Source of the DNA: Sphingomonas sp. Mn802worker
Lineage (GTDB): Bacteria; Pseudomonadota; Alphaproteobacteria; Sphingomonadales; Sphingomonadaceae
Assembly (NCBI RefSeq): GCF_000382485.1
Contig: NZ_AORY01000004.1
Span: 124,001-188,000 of the forward strand
Length of the DNA stretch: 64,000 nucleotides
Direction: 5' to 3'
The notes beneath the pieces are model-generated. The model did not search any database and was not told the DNA's origin. It saw only the letters and a list, made by a program, of their open reading frames with translations. The translations under genes and the position numbers were made by a program. Below are positions 52,205-61,861 of the stretch, in pieces (the first letter of the stretch is position 1; each line of letters starts with the position of its first letter).

Positions 52205-54622
52205 CTACAGGTTTGGCAACGCCTGATCCGCAATCCCCCAGCCTGACAGCGCGCGGTCGTTCGCGCGTGCGATCAGCGCGTCGGCGTCACCCACGTGCCA
52301 GTTCGCAGCGGTGTCGAGGTCGCGCAGTTCGCTCCACGTGACGGGTGCGGCGACCGGCGCGCCGGCGCGCGCCCGCGCTGAATAGGGCATAATCGCGGTC
52401 GATCCGCGTCCGTTGCGTAGATAGTCGATGAAGATGCGACCCTTGCGCTTCGTCTTGCTCATGTTCGCCACGAAGCGCACAGGGTCGGCCTGCGCCAGCG
52501 CGCGCGCGAACCGCTCGGCGAAGTCGTGCACGGCGGGCCAATCGGCCTTTGGGGTGAGCGGCACCACGACGTGGATGCCCTTGCCTCCCGACAGCAAGGG
52601 GAAGCTGGCGAGCCCGATCTCGCCCAATTGATCGCGCACGAACTCGGCTGCCTTCTTCGTCTCGGCGAAGTTCAGCCCCTCGTCGGGGTCGAGGTCGAAG
52701 ATCATGCGGTCGGGCCGCTCCAGCGCGTCGACGCGCGAACCCCAGCCGTGGAACTCGATCGTTCCCATCTGCACGCAGGTGAGCAGCGCTGCGGCGTCAT
52801 CGATCCAGAGGTAATCCTCTTGCGCGCCGTCCTTTTCCGCGACCGCTACCCGGTGTACGGCGTCGCCGAACGATCCCGCGTCGTGCTTCTGGAAAAAGCA
52901 TTGCTTGGCGCGTCCCTGCGGGCAGCGCACCAGGCTGATCGGACGGTGCCCACTCCACGGCAGCATGATCGCGGCGACCGCGGTGTAATAATTGGCGAGG
53001 TCGCCCTTGGTCACCTTAGCATCGGGATCGATCACGCGGTCGCGGTTGGTGATCTTCACGCTTGGCGCTGGCTTAGCGGCGAGCGGGCGCGGTTGTTCGA
53101 GCAGGACCTCGGACGCTGCCTTGTCGCCACGCAGCCCGAGGAAGCTCGGGTGGCGCAAAAGGCCGTCGGGCGTCGTTTCGGTGAAGGCGATCTCGGCGAC
53201 CAGATCGGGGCGGACCCAATGTGCGCCCCGGACCATCGCGCGCGGCGCGTCGACAGGCGCGGTCTTGCGCGCACGAGCGTCGAGCTGTTCGCGCAGGTCG
53301 TTCATCAACGCCTGCGTAAGGCCGGTGCCGACCTTGCCGGCGTAGCGCAGCTTGCCGCCATCATGCACGCCGAGCAGCAGCGACTTGAACCCGCGCTTCT
53401 TGGTCGAGGGCAGCCAGCCCAGAATCACGAACTCCTGCCGGCGGGTGCATTTGATCTTGAGCCAGTCGGACGAGCGCCCGCCATGGTAGCGCGCATCGGC
53501 CCGCTTCGACACGACGCCCTCCAGCGCCTCGGCGCACATCTTGTCGAGCAACTGCTCGCCGCTGCCGACCACGTGCTCGGCATAGTGGAGCCGGGCGTCG
53601 TCGCCGATGACAGCCTGCAACCGCGCCTTGCGTTCGATCGTCGGCAGCGCGGTCAGGTCCTCACCATCCAGCGCGAGCAGGTCGAACGCGAACATCGTCA
53701 TCTCGCCGCCCGACGCGATCGCGTCCTTGAGCGTCGAGAAGTCCGGTCGCCCGTCCTTGAAGGCGACGATCTCGCCATCAATCAACGCCGATCGCACGTC
53801 GAGCGCGGCGGCGGCCGCGGCGATGCCGGGGAACTTGTCGCTCCAGTCTAGCCCGCTGCGGGTGAATACCTTCGCTTTTTCACCCGCCACTGCGACCAGC
53901 GCGCGGTAGCCGTCGTACTTCACCTCGTGCAGCCACGCAGTGCCGGTCGGCACCGTATCCACCAGAGCGCACAACTGCGGTTGGGTGAAGGCGGGCAGGG
54001 CGGCGGGTTGGGCAGCCTTCTTCCGCACGGGCTTGCGCTTCTGCTTCTTGCCCTCCGCAATCTCTTGCATCGTTCGCCCGGTCGACACGCTGGTCAGCGC
54101 GGTTTCGACCAACGTGTCGGTGCCGCCGGCCGCGGCGTCGCCGATTTTGCGCAACAGCCAGTTCTCGCGCTTCTCCTTCGCCAGCGGTTTGAGGCGGATC
54201 AGCAGCCACTCGCCGCGCATCCGCTCTCCGTCGAGAACGAAGTGGAGGTGCCCGGCGTCGAGGTCCTTCGCGCTCTTCCCCTTGATCGGCGACCAGGTGC
54301 CGCGGTCCCACAGCATCACCGTGCCGCCGCCGTACTCGCCTTCGGGAATGGTGCCCTCGAACGCGCCGTAGTCGAGCGGATGATCCTCGGTCCTGACCGC
54401 CAGCCGTTTCTCGTCGGGATCGAGGCTGGGCCCGCGCGTCACCGCCCAGCTTTTCAGCACGCCGTCGACCTCCAAACGGAAGTCCCAATGCAGCCGCGTC
54501 GCGTCGTGCTTCTGCACCACAAAGCTGTTGCCGTGGTCTTTCGCCAGCGTGCCCGCAGGCTCGGCCGTGCGCGTGAAATCGCGCTTGGCATTGTAGCGGG
54601 CGAGGGGGTCGACAACGGCCAT
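52205..54622 (-). CDS. ligD: ATP-dependent DNA ligase D (multidomain NHEJ)
   Basis: An 805-residue protein with three modules: an N-terminal 3'-phosphoesterase (about 20-170; FVVQKHDATRLHWDFRLE, GTIPEGEYGGGTV), an ATP-dependent ligase (about 210-520; nucleophile Lys in HEVKYDGYRALV, then DGEIVAF and EGVVSKRADARY), and a C-terminal primase-polymerase (about 540-790; IFDLDPDEGLNF with the metal Asp pair, SGGKGIHVVVPL). It repairs double-strand breaks with Ku, encoded 7 bp upstream on the same strand. All three catalytic centres look intact. Confidence 0.94.
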   Translation of the reverse strand: MAVVDPLARYNAKRDFTRTAEPAGTLAKDHGNSFVVQKHDATRLHWDFRLEVDGVLKSWAVTRGPSLDPDEKRLAVRTEDHPLDYGAFEGTIPEGEYGGGTVMLWDRGTWSPIKGKSAKDLDAGHLHFVLDGERMRGEWLLIRLKPLAKEKRENWLLRKIGDAAAGGTDTLVETALTSVSTGRTMQEIAEGKKQKRKPVRKKAAQPAALPAFTQPQLCALVDTVPTGTAWLHEVKYDGYRALVAVAGEKAKVFTRSGLDWSDKFPGIAAAAAALDVRSALIDGEIVAFKDGRPDFSTLKDAIASGGEMTMFAFDLLALDGEDLTALPTIERKARLQAVIGDDARLHYAEHVVGSGEQLLDKMCAEALEGVVSKRADARYHGGRSSDWLKIKCTRRQEFVILGWLPSTKKRGFKSLLLGVHDGGKLRYAGKVGTGLTQALMNDLREQLDARARKTAPVDAPRAMVRGAHWVRPDLVAEIAFTETTPDGLLRHPSFLGLRGDKAASEVLLEQPRPLAAKPAPSVKITNRDRVIDPDAKVTKGDLANYYTAVAAIMLPWSGHRPISLVRCPQGRAKQCFFQKHDAGSFGDAVHRVAVAEKDGAQEDYLWIDDAAALLTCVQMGTIEFHGWGSRVDALERPDRMIFDLDPDEGLNFAETKKAAEFVRDQLGEIGLASFPLLSGGKGIHVVVPLTPKADWPAVHDFAERFARALAQADPVRFVANMSKTKRKGRIFIDYLRNGRGSTAIMPYSARARAGAPVAAPVTWSELRDLDTAANWHVGDADALIARANDRALSGWGIADQALPNL

Positions 54623-54629
54623 CGTTGCC

Positions 54630-55526
54630 TCAGGCACGCTTCTTTGCGGGTATGGCCTTCTTCGTCGCCGGCTTCTTCGCGGCTGGTTTCTTGGCATCGG
54701 TTTTCGGCGCTGTCTTCTTCGCCGGCTCGCTGCCCGACTTGCCCTCCATCGACTTCTTGAGCGCCGCCATCAGGTCAACGACGTTCGACGCCGAGCGTCC
54801 GCCCTCATCCTTGTCCTCGATGATCTTCGTGTTTTTCTTCGACTTGCGCTTGCGCTCGATCAGGTCCTTCAACGCGTCGACGTAGCGATCATGGAACTCC
54901 TGCGGATCGAACGCCGCGGTCTTGCGGTCGATCAGCGCCTCGGCGAGGTCGAGCAGTTCAGGATCAGGCTTGCTGTCGGGTATGTCGCGGAAATATCCTT
55001 GCGCCTTGTTGACCTCGTCCGCGTAGCGCAGCGTTTCCAGGATCAGCCCGCGCCCGCACGGCTTCAGGCTGACGATATATTCGCGCCCGCGCATCGCCAG
55101 TTGCCCGAGCCCGACCTTCTTGGTCCGACGTAGCGCCTCGCGCAGCACGATGAATGCTTCTTCGGCCAGATCATCGGCCGGCACGACGAAATACGGCTTC
55201 TCGTAATAGAGGACGTCGATCTCCGACTGATCGACGAATTGCGTCAGCTCCAACGTCTTTTTCGATTCGAGCTTCACCGCGTCGATCTCGTCCTGCTCCA
55301 GCAGCACGTACTCGCCCTTCTCGACCTCGAAGCCCTTGATGATGTCGTCGGCGTCTACAGGGCCGATGCCAGGGGCGACCTTCTCATACTTGATCCGCTC
55401 GCCCGAGGGTTCGTGGATCTGGTGAAACGCGATCTGCGCGCCAGACTTGGTCGCGGAATAGATCTCGACCGGGATCGAGACGAGCGCGAGGCGGATTTGC
55501 CCCTGCCAGTAAGCGCGCGCGGCCAT
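54630..55526 (-). CDS. ku: Ku protein, DNA end-binding
   Basis: A 298-residue bacterial Ku. The beta-barrel core begins MAARAYWQGQIRLALVSIPVEIY. Landmarks are IKYEKVAPGIGPV, YVLLEQDEIDAV, IDVLYYEKPYFVVP and the LKPCGRGLILETLRY segment. A long Lys/Ala-rich tail (from about 255; AKKTAPKTDAKKPAAKKP) follows, typical for DNA threading and LigD contact. It forms a ring at broken DNA ends and recruits LigD, whose gene is 7 bp downstream. Confidence 0.95.
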   Translation of the reverse strand: MAARAYWQGQIRLALVSIPVEIYSATKSGAQIAFHQIHEPSGERIKYEKVAPGIGPVDADDIIKGFEVEKGEYVLLEQDEIDAVKLESKKTLELTQFVDQSEIDVLYYEKPYFVVPADDLAEEAFIVLREALRRTKKVGLGQLAMRGREYIVSLKPCGRGLILETLRYADEVNKAQGYFRDIPDSKPDPELLDLAEALIDRKTAAFDPQEFHDRYVDALKDLIERKRKSKKNTKIIEDKDEGGRSASNVVDLMAALKKSMEGKSGSEPAKKTAPKTDAKKPAAKKPATKKAIPAKKRA

Positions 55527-55613
55527 TTATCGAAACCCTTCGTTGCGTAAGCGATTCAAATCATGAGCGAAGGAGTCGTTCCGAACCCGCGCCGCCTGCG
55601 CTATGGAGCGGGC

Positions 55614-56192
55614 ATGAGTGACGATCCTTTCGTGCTGTTCGACGCCTGGTATGCCGAGGCGAGGGAGAGCGAGCCCAACGACCCCAATGCCATGGCGCTA
55701 GCGACGGCCGACGCCGCCGGGCGTCCGTCGCTGCGCATGGTGCTGCTGAAAGGGCATGGATCGGATGGCTTCGTGTTCTACACCAACCGCGGCAGCCGCA
55801 AGGCCGAGGCGCTGGCCGAGAACATGCAGGCGGGCCTGCTGTTTCACTGGAAATCGCTGCGGCGGCAGGTTCGTGTCGAAGGCGCGGTGAGCTTCGCAAG
55901 CGATGCGGAGAGCGACGCCTATTTCGCGACCCGCGGCCGGGACTCGCAACTGGGTGCGTGGGCGTCCGACCAGTCGCGCCCGCTCGACACGCGTGCGACG
56001 TTCGAGGCACGCTTCGAGGAGATGAAGGCGCGTTTCGACGGGCAGGACGTGCCGCGCCCGCCCAATTGGGGCGGCTACCGCGTGACGCCCGACCGGATCG
56101 AGTTCTGGCAGGATCGCGCGCATCGCCTGCACGAGCGTCGCCTTTTCACGCGAACCGGTGACGGATGGAGCGAAGGATTGCTGTTCCCATGA
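55614..56192 (+). CDS. pdxH: pyridoxamine 5'-phosphate oxidase
   Basis: A 192-residue FMN enzyme. Landmarks are [60 protein letters not shown], the SDQSRPL segment and the C-terminal [18 protein letters not shown] with WxG and RLHER for FMN/PLP binding. It oxidises PNP or PMP to PLP. ATG 55614 is preceded by GGAG. The 3' end overlaps the cation transporter gene by 4 bp. Confidence 0.93.
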   Translation: MSDDPFVLFDAWYAEARESEPNDPNAMALATADAAGRPSLRMVLLKGHGSDGFVFYTNRGSRKAEALAENMQAGLLFHWKSLRRQVRVEGAVSFASDAESDAYFATRGRDSQLGAWASDQSRPLDTRATFEARFEEMKARFDGQDVPRPPNWGGYRVTPDRIEFWQDRAHRLHERRLFTRTGDGWSEGLLFP

Positions 56193-57136
56193 CCGAGAGT
56201 GAACGCAAGCGCGTGATCCCGATCGCGATGCGCGCCGCGCTGGCGAGCGTCGCGATGGCGACCAGCCTGCTGGTGGTAAAGGGCTATGCCGCATGGCACA
56301 CCGGATCGGTCGCGATGCTCGGGTCGCTCGCCGACACCGGGCTCGACCTGCTCGCCAGCCTCGTCACGCTCTACGGCGTCAAGCTCGCTGCCGAGCCTGC
56401 CGACCACGACCACCGCTTCGGGCACGGCAAGGCGGAGGCGCTCGCGGCGCTGTTCCAGGTCGTGCTGATCACCGCTTCGGCGATCGGCATCGCGTGGCGC
56501 GCGGTGGAGCGCTTCTCCGCGCCGCAGGTCAACGAGGATGCGGGGCTCGGGATCGGCGTGTCGGTGCTGGCGATCCTCGCGACGATGGTGCTGCTGGCGT
56601 ATCAGCGCAGCGTAATCCGCAAGACCGGATCGGTCGCGATCCTTGCCGACAACGTCCATTATCAATCGGACGTGCTGTTGAACGTCGCGGTCATCGCCGC
56701 GCTGGTGATCGACCAGTATCTGGGCGTGAAGGGCGCCGATCCGATCTTCGGCATCGCGATCGCGCTGTGGCTCGTCTGGGGCGCATTTCAGGCGTCAAGC
56801 CAGGCAATCGACATGCTGATGGACAAGGAATGGCCGGAGGACCAGCGCTCGGCCTTCATGGAAGTCGCCGCGCGCCAGCCCGGTATCCGCGGCATCCACG
56901 ACTTCCGCACGCGCCGCGCCGGCTCCCATGATTTCGCGCAATTCCACATGGAGGTCGACCCCAATCTCACCGTCCGTGAGGCGCACGACATCGTCGAGTC
57001 GGTCGAAATCGCGTTGCGGCGTACCTTTCCGAAGGTCGAGACGCTGATCCACCTCGATCCCGAGGGGCACGAAGACACCGACAATCCGCTGGTCGAGGCC
57101 GACGCAACACCGCACTGGTTCGGCAAGCGGCTGTAG
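56189..57136 (+). CDS. cation diffusion facilitator (FieF-like)
   Basis: A 315-residue CDF transporter with six TM helices. TM2 carries [13 protein letters not shown] (metal Asp pair), the loop has [19 protein letters not shown], and TM5 has [14 protein letters not shown] (His and Asp ligands). The C-terminal cytoplasmic domain (about 215-300) has the dimer/metal His residues ([28 protein letters not shown]). The D-D/H-D-type sites resemble FieF (Fe/Zn efflux). It exchanges metal for protons across the inner membrane. It is translationally coupled to pdxH. Confidence 0.92.
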   Translation: MTESERKRVIPIAMRAALASVAMATSLLVVKGYAAWHTGSVAMLGSLADTGLDLLASLVTLYGVKLAAEPADHDHRFGHGKAEALAALFQVVLITASAIGIAWRAVERFSAPQVNEDAGLGIGVSVLAILATMVLLAYQRSVIRKTGSVAILADNVHYQSDVLLNVAVIAALVIDQYLGVKGADPIFGIAIALWLVWGAFQASSQAIDMLMDKEWPEDQRSAFMEVAARQPGIRGIHDFRTRRAGSHDFAQFHMEVDPNLTVREAHDIVESVEIALRRTFPKVETLIHLDPEGHEDTDNPLVEADATPHWFGKRL

Positions 57137-57171
57137 CGCCGTCGTTCCCCCGACAGCTTCAAGGACACATG

Positions 57172-57975
57172 ATGCGCATCCCCTTCACCCAGGTCGACGC
57201 CTTCGCCGAGGAAGCGTTCGGGGGCAATCCGGCGGCGGTGATGCCGTTACCCAAGTGGCTTGATGACGACACATTGCTCGCCATCGCGGTCGAGAACAAT
57301 CTGTCCGAAACCGCTTTCCTGGTGCCCGACACCAGCGGCGAGGCGGATTACGAGCTGCGCTGGTTCACGCCGGGCGCAGAGGTCGCGCTGTGCGGACACG
57401 CGACGCTGGCGAGCGGGCATGTCGTGCTATCCTCCGATGCCGATCGCGAAAGCGTCCGTTTTCGTACGCGGCAGGCCGGCGTGCTCGAGGTCGCGCGTGA
57501 CGGACACCGTTATGCGATGGCACTGCCCGCCTGGGTGCCGCAGGCAAAGCCGCTGCCCGAGATTGTCGCCGGGCTGGAGCTGCCGGACGGCGCGGTGCAG
57601 GATACGCTGTGGCACGACAAGGGCTATGCGCTGGTCGTGGTCGAGAACGAGCAACAGGTGCGTGATTGCGCGCCCGACATGCGCGCGCTGGCGCCGCTAG
57701 GCCCTTATGTCATCATCGTCGCCGCGCCGGGCGAGACGAGCGACGTGGTCAGCCGCGTGTTCGTCCCCGCGTTCGACATCGACGAGGATCCGGTCACCGG
57801 CTCGGCGCACGCAGTGATGGTGCCTTATTGGGCCGAGCGGCTCGGGCGCGACCGGATGAGCGCATATCAGGCATCGGCGCGCGGCGGGCGATTGTCGTGC
57901 CGGCTCGACGGCGACCGCGTGATGCTGGGCGGCGCGTGCGTGACGGTGATCGAGGGCACGTTCCTAATGCCGTGA
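57172..57975 (+). CDS. PhzF-family isomerase
   Basis: A 267-residue protein of the PhzF/YddE fold, related to DapF. QVDAFAEEAFGGNPAAVMPLP opens it, with NNLSETAFLVP giving the catalytic Glu. LRWFTPGAEVALCGHATLAS and DEDPVTGSAHAVMVPYW are the paired family motifs. Only true phenazine producers use PhzF for phenazine, and no phz genes are near, so the substrate is unknown. Tandem ATGs at 57169 and 57172; the second has the better spacing from AAGGA. Confidence 0.88.
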   Translation: MRIPFTQVDAFAEEAFGGNPAAVMPLPKWLDDDTLLAIAVENNLSETAFLVPDTSGEADYELRWFTPGAEVALCGHATLASGHVVLSSDADRESVRFRTRQAGVLEVARDGHRYAMALPAWVPQAKPLPEIVAGLELPDGAVQDTLWHDKGYALVVVENEQQVRDCAPDMRALAPLGPYVIIVAAPGETSDVVSRVFVPAFDIDEDPVTGSAHAVMVPYWAERLGRDRMSAYQASARGGRLSCRLDGDRVMLGGACVTVIEGTFLMP

Positions 57976-57994
57976 GGTGCCGGCCAGGCGTGAT

Positions 57995-58885
57995 CTAGCC
58001 GCGGCGTCGCGCCTGCGCGTAGGTGCCGAGCACGCGGACCCATTTGGCGTGGAACCCCAGTTCCTCCATCGCGCGGTCGAACCCCGGCTCGCCGGGTTTC
58101 CCTTCCACGTCGCAGAAAAACTCGGTCGCGGCAAAGCTGCCGCCGCGCTGGTAGCTTTCCAGCTTGGTCATGTTGACGCCGTTGGTCGCAAAGCCGCCCA
58201 TCGCCTTGTAAAGCGCGGCGGGGACGTTCTTTACCTCGAAGATGAAGGTTGTCATCCACGCGTCCCCCCCGACCGCCGGGCGGCTGCCACGTGCGAGCGC
58301 GACGAAGCGCGTGGTGTTGTGGTCCGCGTCGGCGATGTCGACGCCGAGCAGGTTCAACCCGTAAAGCGCGGCAGCACCCGGCGGCGCCAGCGCGGCGACG
58401 CGCGGATCGGCCAACTCGGCGACGATCGCGGCGGCGCCGGCGGTGTCGGGGTAATTGACCGGCTTGATGTTATGCGCGCGCAGCCAGTGGCGGCACTGGC
58501 CGAGCGCCTGCGGATGACTCATCGCCTCTGCCACTTCACCCGCTGTGCCGACGCCCATCAACGCGTGGCGGATGGCAAGGAAATGCTCCCCGGTGATGAC
58601 CAGCCCTGATTCGGGCAGCAGGAAATGGATGTCGGCGACGCGGCCGTGGAGCGAGTTCTCGATCGGGATCAGCGCGTGCGCGGCACGCCCCTCCTTCACC
58701 GCGTCGAGCGCATCCTCAAAGGAGAAGCACGGCAGCGGCAACGCCTCGGGGAACGCTTCGGTGATCGCGACATGGCTGTTGGCGCCCGGCGCGCCCTGGA
58801 ATGACACCGTGCGCTCGGGCTCGGCGGTGGCGGCGGCGATCATCGCGTCGACGATCGGGCGGGCGGGGGCGGCGTAGTTCTGCAT
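57995..58885 (-). CDS. pheA: prephenate dehydratase
   Basis: A 296-residue enzyme. The catalytic domain (about 25-200) reads VSFQGAPGANSHVA, FEDALDAVKEGRA, ALIPIENSLHGRVADIH, SHPQALGQCRHWL and the catalytic DHNTTRFVAL segment. A C-terminal ACT domain (about 215-290) has VPAALYKAMGGFATNGVNMTKLES for phenylalanine feedback. It converts prephenate to phenylpyruvate. Start ATG 58885; upstream codons are Pro/Arg-rich and rejected. No chorismate mutase domain is fused. Confidence 0.94.
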   Translation of the reverse strand: MQNYAAPARPIVDAMIAAATAEPERTVSFQGAPGANSHVAITEAFPEALPLPCFSFEDALDAVKEGRAAHALIPIENSLHGRVADIHFLLPESGLVITGEHFLAIRHALMGVGTAGEVAEAMSHPQALGQCRHWLRAHNIKPVNYPDTAGAAAIVAELADPRVAALAPPGAAALYGLNLLGVDIADADHNTTRFVALARGSRPAVGGDAWMTTFIFEVKNVPAALYKAMGGFATNGVNMTKLESYQRGGSFAATEFFCDVEGKPGEPGFDRAMEELGFHAKWVRVLGTYAQARRRG

Positions 58886-58991
58886 GGCTGGCTGCCGGCG
58901 GGTAGGGCGCGGGGGCGGGTCGCTCAAGTGCGCTTGCGGTGCTGGCCGCGCTTTTCTATGGGTTGGCCACAATTAGGGGCGGTTCTACGAC

Positions 58992-59696
58992 ATGGACGAT
59001 CGGAACAACACGATTGCGGGCTGGGTGCTGGCGGGCTGCGGTGCGGCGCTGGGGCTTTCGATCGTGGGCGGCATGATCTTCCACGGCGAGCGTCCCGAGA
59101 AGATGGGCTATGCGATCGAGGGCGTCGAGGAGGCCGGCGGCGGCGGTGAAGCGAAAGCGGTGCCGATCGCGTCCTTGCTCCCGACCGCAGACCCGGCGAA
59201 GGGCGCCGACGTGTTCAAGAAGTGCGCCGCCTGCCACACGATCAACCAGGGCGGCGCGAACGGCGTCGGACCCAACCTGTACGGCACGCTGGGTGAGCCG
59301 ATCGGGCAGGGCAAGGGCGGCTTCGCCTTTTCCGACGCGTTGAAGGGTGTCGGCGGCAATTGGGACTTTGAGCGCATGAACGCGTGGCTGACTTCTCCAC
59401 GCAAGTTCGCCAACGGCACCAAGATGACCTTTGCCGGGCTTTCGAGCCCGGAGGATCGCGCCAACGTGATCGCCTACATCAACCAGCAGGGCTCGAACCT
59501 GCCGCTGCCCGCTGCCCCGGCACCGGGTGCGGATGCGGGTGCAAAGGACGCAGCGGTCGCCAATGTGACCGACGCGGCGAAGGGCAACACCGCCGACATC
59601 GCGAACACCGGTACGCCTGCCTCCGGCGCACCGTCGATCGATCCCAACGCGTCGAAGGACAAAGCGCTGGCGGTCACCCCGCCGGCCAAGCAGTAA
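58992..59696 (+). CDS. membrane-anchored cytochrome c (CycM-like)
   Basis: A 234-residue protein. An N-terminal uncleaved helix (IAGWVLAGCGAALGLSIVGGMIF) anchors a class I cytochrome c (about 66-165). FKKCAACHTINQGG binds haem, NGVGPNLYGTLGEP follows, and the axial Met lies in GTKMTFAG. A disordered Ala/Pro/Asp-rich tail (about 170-234) is unusual in length. Such CycM/c552-type proteins carry electrons from the bc1 complex to cytochrome oxidase on the periplasmic side. Confidence 0.92.
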   Translation: MDDRNNTIAGWVLAGCGAALGLSIVGGMIFHGERPEKMGYAIEGVEEAGGGGEAKAVPIASLLPTADPAKGADVFKKCAACHTINQGGANGVGPNLYGTLGEPIGQGKGGFAFSDALKGVGGNWDFERMNAWLTSPRKFANGTKMTFAGLSSPEDRANVIAYINQQGSNLPLPAAPAPGADAGAKDAAVANVTDAAKGNTADIANTGTPASGAPSIDPNASKDKALAVTPPAKQ

Positions 59697-59703
59697 CCGC
59701 GCG

Positions 59704-60813
59704 CTACGCCGCAGCGTCGAGGCGTCGCGGCGTGACCAGCGAAGGCGCGTTGTCGCTTCCCGCCCGCGCGGCGCGCAGGCGCAGCGTGCCGGCGATCTCG
59801 TCCTCACGCGCGACACGATCCTCGATGATGCAGCGAAAGGCGAGGCCGGGAATGCCGTGGTCGGTCGGGACCGCCGCCTGCGCCACGATCAGCCCGTCCA
59901 GCGACTGAAGCCGCGCCTCGCCCGCGGTTGCGGCGGCATAGGGCAGGTCGTGGTGGAAGGGGTAGGGGCCGGTGGTCGCGACCACGCGGGCGGCGCGGTC
60001 GACGATCGAGATGGTGGCGCGACTGCTCGCGCGTCGGATCACGTCGAGGATCGCGGCAGTCTGTCCTTCGAAGTCATATTCCAGGTAACAGACGCCTAGG
60101 ATCTGTTCCTCGATCTTCACCGGAGCGACGAAGACCAGCACCTTTCGCTTGTTCGACCACGGGTTTTCCCACACCTCGTCGGTCGCCCACCCACCGCTCG
60201 CTCCGCCGGCCATGATGTGGTTGAATTGCGGATAGCCTGAGAAGTTGACGCCGCGAACCGCCGCATTGTCGTGCGCGCATGCGACGACGTCGCCGTCCGC
60301 ATTGACGACAAAGGCGTTCAGGAAATAGGGCGAAAAGCGCAGCAGCGACTGCAATCGCTCAAGCGCGCGGGCTCCGGCGCGCGTCAAGGGCGCCGATCCG
60401 CCGTCGAGCAGGACCGCTTCCTGGATCGACTGATCGCTGGCGAGCATCCTGACGTCGATCGAGCGATCGAACAGCGAGCGCGACAGCGTGTCGGCGATCG
60501 ACTGCGCGAGTTCGCCGAGGCGGCCGCCTTCCACCTCCTGCACCAGCTCTCCTGCGATCGCGGCGCCGTGCCGGATGCGTCCGAGCACCTCGTCGCGGAA
60601 CGAACTGGCGGCAGCGCTCGCCTGTCCGGCCAGCGCCTTCACCTCTTGCGCCACGACCGCAAAACCGCGGCCTGCCTCACCCGAACGCGCCGCCTCAATC
60701 GCGGCGTTGAGCGCCAGCAGCTTTGTCTGCGCGGCGATCACCTCGCTACGCTGCGCGTGCGCGTTGACATCGTCTCCAAGGGTGGTGAGCAGGGAACGGA
60801 TACGACGCGGCAT
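59704..60813 (-). CDS. soluble MCP-like protein with sensor domain at the C terminus
   Basis: A 369-residue protein. The MCP hairpin tip lies near the N terminus (about 22-70; [32 protein letters not shown]). A sensor domain follows (about 110-340) with [21 protein letters not shown], a [15 protein letters not shown] strand and [13 protein letters not shown], resembling a Cache/PAS-like fold. No TM helix is seen, so it is probably cytoplasmic. Normal MCPs have the order sensor-TM-signal; here it is reversed and the signalling hairpin is short. No cheA/cheW genes lie in the window. Start ATG 60813; ATG further upstream is unlikely. Confidence 0.75.
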   Translation of the reverse strand: MPRRIRSLLTTLGDDVNAHAQRSEVIAAQTKLLALNAAIEAARSGEAGRGFAVVAQEVKALAGQASAAASSFRDEVLGRIRHGAAIAGELVQEVEGGRLGELAQSIADTLSRSLFDRSIDVRMLASDQSIQEAVLLDGGSAPLTRAGARALERLQSLLRFSPYFLNAFVVNADGDVVACAHDNAAVRGVNFSGYPQFNHIMAGGASGGWATDEVWENPWSNKRKVLVFVAPVKIEEQILGVCYLEYDFEGQTAAILDVIRRASSRATISIVDRAARVVATTGPYPFHHDLPYAAATAGEARLQSLDGLIVAQAAVPTDHGIPGLAFRCIIEDRVAREDEIAGTLRLRAARAGSDNAPSLVTPRRLDAAA

Positions 60814-60932
60814 GGACACCCCGATGACGAACGGTGCTCTGCGATAACCTAAGCTACTTAACAAACCCGTTAGCCACGGGAGGTCGGGCACGAAGATCGA
60901 CGCGCCCGATCGTCGGTCGGTTCGGCAGCCGC

Positions 60933-61820
60933 TCAACGCGGCGGCTGCGGCATCCGCTCCTGCCGCTCGCGGTAGAATTCCTGTACTACCGCCCAGCCCT
61001 CGGCCGCGCTTTCGACGTAGCGGAAGATGCCCAGGTCGCGTTCCGACACGACGCCTTCCTCCACCAGCGCGTCGAAATTGACCACGCGCTGCCAGAACTC
61101 GCGCCCGAACAGCAGCACCGGCATCGGCTCGATCTTGCCGGTCTGGATCAGCGTCAGCAGCTCGAACAGCTCGTCAAACGTGCCGAACCCGCCCGGGAAC
61201 GCTGCCAGCGCGCGCGCGTGAAGCAGGAAGTGCATCTTGCGGAGCGCGAAATAGTGGAACTGCGTCGACAAGGACGGGGTAACGTAGGGGTTTGGCGCCT
61301 GCTCGTGCGGCAGGACGATGTTCAACCCGATCGACTCGGCGTGCACGTCGGTCGCGCCGCGGTTGGCGGCTTCCATGATCGACGGGCCGCCGCCCGAGCA
61401 GACCACGAAGTGGCGCTTACCCGCCTCGTCGCGCGGGAAGTTGGAGCATAGTTGCGCCAGTTCGCGCGCCATGTCGTAGTACTTAGACTTCGCAACCAGG
61501 CTCTCGGCGATGCGGCGGCTCTTCTCGTCGGTCGCCATGTCGAGCAGCGCCTGCGCCTTGGCGGGCTCGGGGATGCGCGCCGAGCCGTAGAAGACGAAGG
61601 TCGAGCCGATATGCGCCTCGTCCAGGATCAACTGCGTCTTGAGCAGCTCGAGCTGGAAGCGGACCGGGCGCAAATCCTCGCGGACGAGGAAGTCCATGTC
61701 CTGGAACGCCAGCTTGTACGCCGGGCTCTCGGTCTGTGGGGTGGAGATGCTCTGACGGGCGGCGTCGGCATCCTGCTTTGCGCGCGGGAAGACGCGGCTG
61801 GGTACGCGGGTTTCTGTCAT
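60933..61820 (-). CDS. LOG-family protein (TIGR00730-like)
   Basis: A 295-residue protein with an N-terminal extension of about 85 residues before the Rossmann core. [42 protein letters not shown] and the hallmark [19 protein letters not shown] are the LOG/lysine-decarboxylase-like motifs for nucleotide binding. LOG enzymes release cytokinin base from its 5'-monophosphate, and bacterial relatives may act on other nucleotides. The longer form here is common in alphaproteobacteria. It is distantly related in fold to the SLOG gene of the island. Confidence 0.87.
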   Translation of the reverse strand: MTETRVPSRVFPRAKQDADAARQSISTPQTESPAYKLAFQDMDFLVREDLRPVRFQLELLKTQLILDEAHIGSTFVFYGSARIPEPAKAQALLDMATDEKSRRIAESLVAKSKYYDMARELAQLCSNFPRDEAGKRHFVVCSGGGPSIMEAANRGATDVHAESIGLNIVLPHEQAPNPYVTPSLSTQFHYFALRKMHFLLHARALAAFPGGFGTFDELFELLTLIQTGKIEPMPVLLFGREFWQRVVNFDALVEEGVVSERDLGIFRYVESAAEGWAVVQEFYRERQERMPQPPR

Positions 61821-61861
61821 TCGCAGGCGATAAGCCGCGCGGATGACGGCTGCAAGACGCG

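Noticed and set aside
52526..53851. 441-codon plus-strand frame opposite ligD
   Set aside because: Shadow frame; ligD motifs are intact on the minus strand.
57172..57975. Phenazine biosynthesis
   Set aside because: PhzF-fold proteins are widespread with other roles, and no other phz gene is present.
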